From assembly GCA_964534135.1 (NCBI GenBank), contig CAZHQC010000077.1, forward strand, positions 1-11,384: a DNA stretch of 11,384 bases, given 5' to 3'. Each line of letters begins with the position of its first letter. Position 1 is the stretch's first letter. The notes beneath the pieces were generated by a model. It was not told where the DNA came from. It searched no databases and was given only the letters and a program-made list of their open reading frames with translations. Of the stretch, positions 7,441-11,384 are shown one piece after another. This DNA is from JAKLQJ01 sp964534135. Lineage in GTDB: Bacteria > Elusimicrobiota > Elusimicrobia > Elusimicrobiales > UBA9959. The position numbers were made by a program, and so were the translations under genes.

Positions 7441-10303
7441 TACCTTCGTGCCTTTTGTTATATTCTTTCATAACACTTGCGCAACGCCCGCAAATATCCG
7501 TAAATTCACTATCCGAACCTATATCCTTACGCCATTGCCAACATCTCGGACATTTTACCCCGCCGGCATGAATAGCATTTATATCAAGCTCGGAGGCCTC
7601 TTTGTCAAATTTAATTTCACATTCTGAAATTATGGCGATAGCCGGCCAAAGTTCGATTGTGCTTTTTAAAAATTCCGCCATCTTATCATCTGAAGTCAAA
7701 AATATAACCTTAGCCTCAAGAGAAGAGCCTATTTTACCGGAACTTCTTATATCTTCAATAGCCTTAAAAGCTTTTTCTCTTATCTCCATTATTTTCATCC
7801 AGCGCGCGTTCAGCTTATCATCCAGCCATTCGAATTTCTCTTTTGGTAAATCTGAAAAGAAAACACTATCGGAAATATCAGAATCTATTTCTTTTTTAAT
7901 TACCTGCCATGTCTCCTCGGCGGTAAATGAAAGTATGGGCGCCATAAGCTTAGTCAAGGTTAATAAAACATCATAAAGAACTGTTTGAGCGCTCCGACGC
8001 TGATTATCATCAGGACTCAAGGTATAAAGTTTGTCCTTTAAAGCGTCCAGATAGAAAGCGGATAAATCCAAAATACAAAAATCCGCTATCCGGCGCGCAG
8101 CCTGGCGATATTCATATTTTTGATAATGCGAATTAATATCCGTAACCGCCAATGTAAGACGATGTCTTATATATTTGTCCATCTCAGTAAGATTTTCATC
8201 GGAAACATAATTTTTTTTCGGATTGAAATCATTAAGATTACCTAAAATATATCTCATTGTATTTCTTATTTTTCTATAAAGATCTATGGGCCCGCTTAAA
8301 AGCTTATCGGATATTCTTATATCTTCCGAGTAATCGCTTAAAGCCACCCAAAGCCTTAATATCTCAGCTCCGTATTTTTTATAAACCTCTTGAGGCGAAA
8401 CAACATTACCTGAAGATTTATGCATAGCTTTGCCTTTATCATCCAAAACAAAACCATGAGTTAAAACCGTTTTATAAGGCGGTTTGCCATTAAGCGCCAC
8501 CGACGGTATAAGAGAGGTTTGAAACCAACCGCGATGCTGATCTGAGCCTTCCAAATATAAATCTGCCGGATACATTTTCTCACCCAAGGCATCATTATCT
8601 TTGACCACGGCGCGCCATGAGACGCCCGAATCAAGCCAAACATCCAATATATCCTTTTCTTTTTCAAAATCAGCACTGCCGCAAGAGCATTTATAATTTT
8701 TCGGAATAATATTTTCCGCGCTGTCTGAAAACCAAAAATCAGAACCTTCTTCAAAAGCTCTGTCTTCAATATGTTTCATTAAGGCATCATCTACTTGAAC
8801 TTTTTGGCAACTTTTACAATATAAAACGGGAACGGGTGTTCCCCAATATCTCTGACGGGAAAGGCACCAATCAGGTCTTTGAGATAACATACTCATCATT
8901 CTCTCTTTTCCCATTTGAGGCACCCATGAAACCTTCTCAGCTTCATTCATAAGAGTTTTTCTTAAATCTTTATGCTCAATACCCAAAAACCACTGCTCCG
9001 TCGCTCTAAATATAATAGGCTGTTTACAGCGCCAGCAATGAGGATAGCTGTGCGAGATAGACTTTGAAGCTACAAGATGATTACTTTCTTCAAGAGTCTT
9101 AATTACTTTTTCATTTGCCTTAAAAACTTTCAAGCCCTCAAATTCACCGGCATCTTTAGTAAAACAACCACTATTATTGACCGGGCAAAAGACTTCAAGA
9201 TCCCATTTTTTACTTGCATGAAAATCATCTTCACCATGGCCTGGCGCTATATGAACGATGCCGGTTCCCGTTTCCATATCCACAAAATCCGTTGATATTA
9301 TGGAACGCTCGGAATCTCTTTCTTTAGGCATTAAGGGAGCGAGACAATGCTCATATTTAAGGCCTACAAGTTTTTCTCCGCTAACTGAGCCGATGCGTTT
9401 TCCCTTAATATTCGTCTCGGCCAAAAAAGCGTCCGCCAATTTATTCGCTAAAATTAAAACTTCTGTTTCGGTTTCTATCAATCTATAAGCCTCTTCTTTT
9501 GATACGGCAGCCGCCATATTGGCGGGCAAAGTCCAAGGAGTGGTGGTCCATATAATAATGGAGGTCTGTTTAAATTTCAATCCCGCATTGGATTTTTTTT
9601 CCATAGGAAAAATATTTTCCAATGCGGGATTGGAAGAGGTTAGTTTGAATTTTACATAAATGGAGGGAGAGGTTTTATCTTTATACTCAACCTCAGCATC
9701 AGCCAAGGCCGTCTCACAAGTGGCGCACCAAGATATAGTTTTCTTGCCTTTGTAAATATACTCATCCTTTAAAAGCTCATTAAAGGCTTTTATAACGGTT
9801 GCCTCATAATGTTTACTCATTGTGATATAGGGTTTATCCCAAGCGCCGATAATACCCAAGCGTTTGAATTCTTCTTTCTGAATATCCACGAATTTTCCGG
9901 CAAATTCTCTGGCCTTCTTTCTAAAAGAGGCAATATCGGTTATATGTTTTTTTCCCATTTTAAGCTCTTTCAATAATTGCTGTTCTATGGGCAAACCATG
10001 ACAATCCCAACCCGGAACATAAGGCGTATAATGGCCCATCATGGATTGTGATTTAATCACTATATCTTTCAAAATTTTATTTAAGGCATGGCCTATGTGA
10101 ATATGTCCATTGGCATAAGGAGGCCCGTCATGCAGCAAATAGTGCTTTGAGTCCTTTCTATACTCAAGCATTTTCTCATAAAGATTAAGCTTATTCCAGA
10201 AATCAATTATTGTCGGCTCTTTCTCAGGAAGATTTCCCCTCATGGAAAAAGAAGTTTTGGGCAAAAATACAGTCTTTGAATATTCAACGTTTTTAGTGGT
10301 CAT
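7433..10303 (-). CDS. ileS: Isoleucine--tRNA ligase
   Basis: A class I aminoacyl-tRNA synthetase of 956 residues that charges tRNA-Ile and edits Val. Residues are numbered from the chosen start. The catalytic HIGH motif is H69-I-G-H72 in GPPYANGHIHIGHALN. The editing domain has WTTTPWTLPAN and GTGIVHIAPGHGEDDF. The KMSKS loop reads KAMHKS (625-630), a variant. The C-terminal zinc site has C918-P-R-C921-W and C938-G-R-C941. A short segment (about 224-242, NPALENIFPMEKKSNAGL) coincides with a 15-bp inverted repeat. I chose the ATG at 10303 over the one at 10312 because AGGA lies 8 nt upstream of it, whereas the first ATG directly abuts AGG. Starting at 10312 would add MTR. The stop codon is within a REP hairpin. 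lspA follows after 50 nt. No T-box is visible upstream. Confidence 0.97.
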   Translation of the reverse strand: MTTKNVEYSKTVFLPKTSFSMRGNLPEKEPTIIDFWNKLNLYEKMLEYRKDSKHYLLHDGPPYANGHIHIGHALNKILKDIVIKSQSMMGHYTPYVPGWDCHGLPIEQQLLKELKMGKKHITDIASFRKKAREFAGKFVDIQKEEFKRLGIIGAWDKPYITMSKHYEATVIKAFNELLKDEYIYKGKKTISWCATCETALADAEVEYKDKTSPSIYVKFKLTSSNPALENIFPMEKKSNAGLKFKQTSIIIWTTTPWTLPANMAAAVSKEEAYRLIETETEVLILANKLADAFLAETNIKGKRIGSVSGEKLVGLKYEHCLAPLMPKERDSERSIISTDFVDMETGTGIVHIAPGHGEDDFHASKKWDLEVFCPVNNSGCFTKDAGEFEGLKVFKANEKVIKTLEESNHLVASKSISHSYPHCWRCKQPIIFRATEQWFLGIEHKDLRKTLMNEAEKVSWVPQMGKERMMSMLSQRPDWCLSRQRYWGTPVPVLYCKSCQKVQVDDALMKHIEDRAFEEGSDFWFSDSAENIIPKNYKCSCGSADFEKEKDILDVWLDSGVSWRAVVKDNDALGEKMYPADLYLEGSDQHRGWFQTSLIPSVALNGKPPYKTVLTHGFVLDDKGKAMHKSSGNVVSPQEVYKKYGAEILRLWVALSDYSEDIRISDKLLSGPIDLYRKIRNTMRYILGNLNDFNPKKNYVSDENLTEMDKYIRHRLTLAVTDINSHYQKYEYRQAARRIADFCILDLSAFYLDALKDKLYTLSPDDNQRRSAQTVLYDVLLTLTKLMAPILSFTAEETWQVIKKEIDSDISDSVFFSDLPKEKFEWLDDKLNARWMKIMEIREKAFKAIEDIRSSGKIGSSLEAKVIFLTSDDKMAEFLKSTIELWPAIAIISECEIKFDKEASELDINAIHAGGVKCPRCWQWRKDIGSDSEFTDICGRCASVMKEYNKRHEGIV
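9578..9632. repeat. 15-bp inverted repeat inside ileS
   Basis: CAATCCCGCATTGGA (9578-9592) and its exact complement TCCAATGCGGGATTG (9618-9632) surround a 25-nt A/T-rich loop. On the coding strand the arms encode about SNPAL and NAGL. It lies between the SPSIYVKF and WTTTPWTLP conserved blocks of the editing domain, where IleRS length varies. Confidence 0.8.
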
Positions 10304-10311
10304 TCTTGTCA

Positions 10312-10315
10312 TCCT
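10312..10315 (-). promoter_or_regulatory. Ribosome binding site deciding the ileS start
   Basis: AGGA on the minus strand ends 8 nt before the ATG at 10303. The other candidate ATG (10312) shares its A with this motif and so cannot use it. Confidence 0.55.
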
Positions 10316-10336
10316 ATTAATATTTATCTTCGCAAA

Positions 10337-10355
10337 GTATAATGGTTAATTATAC
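10337..10355 (-). promoter_or_regulatory. Dyad overlapping a possible -10 box upstream of ileS
   Basis: GTATAAT-TAACC-ATTATAC on the minus strand is a perfect 7-bp dyad with a 5-nt spacer, about 35 nt before the ileS start. It includes TATAAT (10349-10354) and TATACT (10336-10341). No well-spaced -35 box is visible (the nearest, TTGGGT, is only 13 nt from TATAAT), so promoter and operator roles are tentative. Confidence 0.3.
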
Positions 10356-10397
10356 AAAAATAAAACGACCCAACCCTTTTGCCTATAAAACAAGAGA

Positions 10398-10773
10398 CCC
10401 CGCCCTTTTGGCTTATGAGAGGCTATGTGCAAGTCGTTTTTTTAAATGCCCAATGGCACTTCAGTGATGCTTCCCTTAGGAATATGATTATAGTCTTTAG
10501 ACTGAAAGATTCCAAGGACTCTAGTCCCAGAAATTCTATGAATTCCACGGGGAAGTTTTTGTTCACGATTAATAGCATCTCGCCTGTCAAGAAAGGCTTC
10601 ATAATAAATAATTCTGAAAGGAATATATTGTTTGGTAGATTGGAGTTGCCCTAAATTATGTTGATGAAATCTTTTTTTTAAATTTGATGTGCTCCCGATA
10701 TATATAAAATCTCGCTTTATACTTTAAATAAAATAGACATAATACATAGGATTATCCTACTAAAAGGGCGGGG
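10398..10773. repeat. 12-bp inverted repeats framing the GIY-YIG pseudogene
   Basis: CCCCGCCCTTTT (10398-10409) and AAAAGGGCGGGG (10762-10773) are exact complements. A related sequence, ACCCAACCCTTTTGCC, lies just outside the left arm near 10368. The enclosed unit is 376 bp and holds only the broken GIY-YIG gene. No target-site duplication is obvious. Confidence 0.6.
10442..10747 (-). pseudogene. GIY-YIG nuclease-domain gene with in-frame TAA
   Basis: Reading from the ATG at 10747 gives MYYVYFI, then TAA (10724-10726), then SIKRDFIYIGSTSNLKKRF. Next comes a clear single-domain GIY-YIG (UPF0213/YhbQ-like) sequence to INREQKL, about residue 65. The frame carries YVY and YIG (16-18), R26 and the expected catalytic E62. 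The stop replaces the residue where relatives commonly have Lys (an AAA to TAA change would do it). There is no alternative ATG downstream before the domain. The last 36 codons (PRGIHRISGTRVLG... to TAA at 10442) do not resemble the usual tail of this family, so a deletion or rearrangement there is likely. Such small nucleases of unknown role are common in accessory DNA. Confidence 0.75.
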
Positions 10774-10789
10774 CAATTATCACGTAAAC

Positions 10790-11161
10790 CTATACTTCCA
10801 AAACTTTCTTAACCTTGTTAATTATTTCATTTATTGGGGTCATTTTTGAAAGAAATTCAGTAACACCCTCTTCTTTAAAAAGCAATTCCATTTACGAATT
10901 AAAATGAGTGTCCGTAAGAATTATGATGGGAATTTTTATCCCTTTGCTATTGAGTTCTTTAACCATTTCTATCCCGGACATATCCGGCATCATAACATCT
11001 GAAAAAATAATATCGGGTTTTTCGCCAATAGTTTTATCAAGACCTTCTTTACCATTGCACGCGGAAAAAATTTTAAATCCGCCATCTTCAAAAGTACATT
11101 TCAGAAGTTCTCTAAAACCCTGATTATCCTCAACGACAAGAACTTTTTTTATCCCAATCAT
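10790..11161 (-). pseudogene. Single-domain response regulator (CheY-like) with in-frame TAA
   Basis: A receiver domain covering the whole gene, 123 codons if the internal stop at codon 90 (10892-10894) is ignored. Visible features are the acidic pair E11-D12 in VLVVEDN, the phospho-acceptor D55 in IIFSDVMMPDMSG, and T83 in IIILTD. After the stop, in the same frame, comes MELLFKEEGVTEFLSKM with the conserved Lys at 106, then a final helix ending KKVLEV and TAG (10790). The continuation is so faithful that a single nonsense change (probably AAA to TAA) or a sequence error explains it. Truncation at residue 89 would remove the last beta strand, the key Lys and the final helix, so the product should be inactive. 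No output domain or histidine kinase is in view. A strong Shine-Dalgarno site (AGGAG) precedes the ATG by 4 nt. Confidence 0.85.
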
Positions 11162-11208
11162 AATACTCCTCTTTCAAATTAAAAAAGAAATCTTCAAACA
11201 TTTTGATA

Positions 11209-11238
11209 ATTATACAATATCCCATAAAATATAAACAA
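11209..11238 (-). promoter_or_regulatory. Sigma-70-like promoter of the response regulator gene
   Basis: On the minus strand TTGTTT (11233-11238), an 18-nt spacer and TATAAT (11209-11214) lie about 48 nt upstream of the ATG, with the AGGAG site in between. Confidence 0.5.
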
Positions 11239-11243
11239 ACTTT

Positions 11244-11261
11244 CACGGGTTTACACCCGTG
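11244..11261. repeat. Hairpin of a second palindrome family
   Basis: CACGGGT-TTAC-ACCCGTG, a perfect 7-bp stem. On the minus strand it is preceded by GGTGAATAC and has loop GTAA. It is similar in layout to 11313-11332. Confidence 0.65.
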
Positions 11262-11312
11262 GTATTCACCAATTCGAACTTCGTTCGCGCGCGTGCTGCA
11301 CGGCCTATCCAT

Positions 11313-11332
11313 CTACCGACTTACACCGGTAG
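11313..11332. repeat. Second hairpin of the same family
   Basis: CTACCG-ACTTACAC-CGGTAG, a 6-bp stem. On the minus strand it is preceded by GAAATAC and contains GTGTAAGT in its loop, as in 11244-11261 (AATAC head, GTGTAA loop). Between the two are small stems CGAAC/TTC/GTTCG (11274-11286) and CGTGC/T/GCACG (11292-11302). No gene is supported in 11162-11384. Confidence 0.55.
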
Positions 11333-11384
11333 TATTTCGAATGTATAATAAACTCCAATGGAAAAGTATTAAAGGGAATTTATT

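Noticed and set aside
7602..9488. Plus-strand ORFs inside ileS
   Set aside because: They are antisense to a well-conserved, full-length gene and have no motifs.
10304..10441. T-box riboswitch upstream of ileS
   Set aside because: The leader is short and shows neither a T-box sequence nor a terminator/antiterminator pair.
10379..10654. Plus-strand ORF of 91 codons
   Set aside because: It is antisense to the clear GIY-YIG homology and shows no family features itself.
10724..10894. TAA reassigned as a sense codon
   Set aside because: The glycosyltransferase and peptidase genes end normally at TAA, and the large genes show no internal TAA, so two nonsense changes are the simpler reading.
11130..11312. 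Minus-strand ORF of 60 codons overlapping the response regulator start
   Set aside because: It runs through the promoter and hairpins, has no recognisable motif and overlaps a clear gene start.
11341..11384. Possible plus-strand gene start at the right edge
   Set aside because: An ATG opens a short frame to the edge but has no ribosome binding site and too little sequence to judge.

Overview
The window (about 35-40% G+C by eye) looks like a chromosomal segment of an uncultured Gram-negative-type bacterium. It encodes lipoprotein-like precursors, a signal peptidase II and a large membrane glycosyltransferase. It is also rich in short palindromic repeats and carries a REP-associated tyrosine transposase (RAYT). 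Repeat-rich, low-GC genomes of candidate phyla such as Omnitrophota or Elusimicrobiota come to mind, but that is only an impression; no marker here fixes the phylum.

Every gene I can support lies on the minus strand, so it reads right to left. (1) 10790-11384: a single-domain response regulator with a plausible promoter and strong Shine-Dalgarno site, but with an in-frame TAA; upstream of it sits a cluster of hairpins. (2) 10398-10773: a broken GIY-YIG nuclease gene between 12-bp perfect inverted repeats. (3) 5429-10303: ileS, lspA, an eight-repeat TPR lipoprotein and the RAYT transposase. The last three form a tight run, joined by 4-nt stop/start overlaps (ATGA and GTGA). (4) 3099-5330: a GT-C glycosyltransferase-like membrane protein with a soluble C-terminal part that resembles DUF2993/LmeA. 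(5) 1-3017: a peptidase MA-like putative lipoprotein overlapping by 25 nt a Cu+ P-type ATPase (copA) that runs off the left edge.

The most interesting structure is a set of REP-like palindromes matched to the RAYT gene. Each unit is GTAG (or a one- to few-base variant), two bases, and a 7-bp stem with a 3-4-base loop. Units occur as an inverted pair (BIME) just after the RAYT gene (5375-5431), as a near-identical pair plus an extra half inserted in frame inside the RAYT gene (5595-5673), and singly at the end of ileS (7413-7440). The heads of these repeats supply the stop codons of both RAYT and ileS, and a different 27-nt palindrome supplies the stop of the glycosyltransferase. A third palindrome, with 15-bp arms, sits in frame within a variable loop of ileS. 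The window thus shows palindromic elements shaping gene ends and protein sequences, including that of the enzyme expected to mobilise them.
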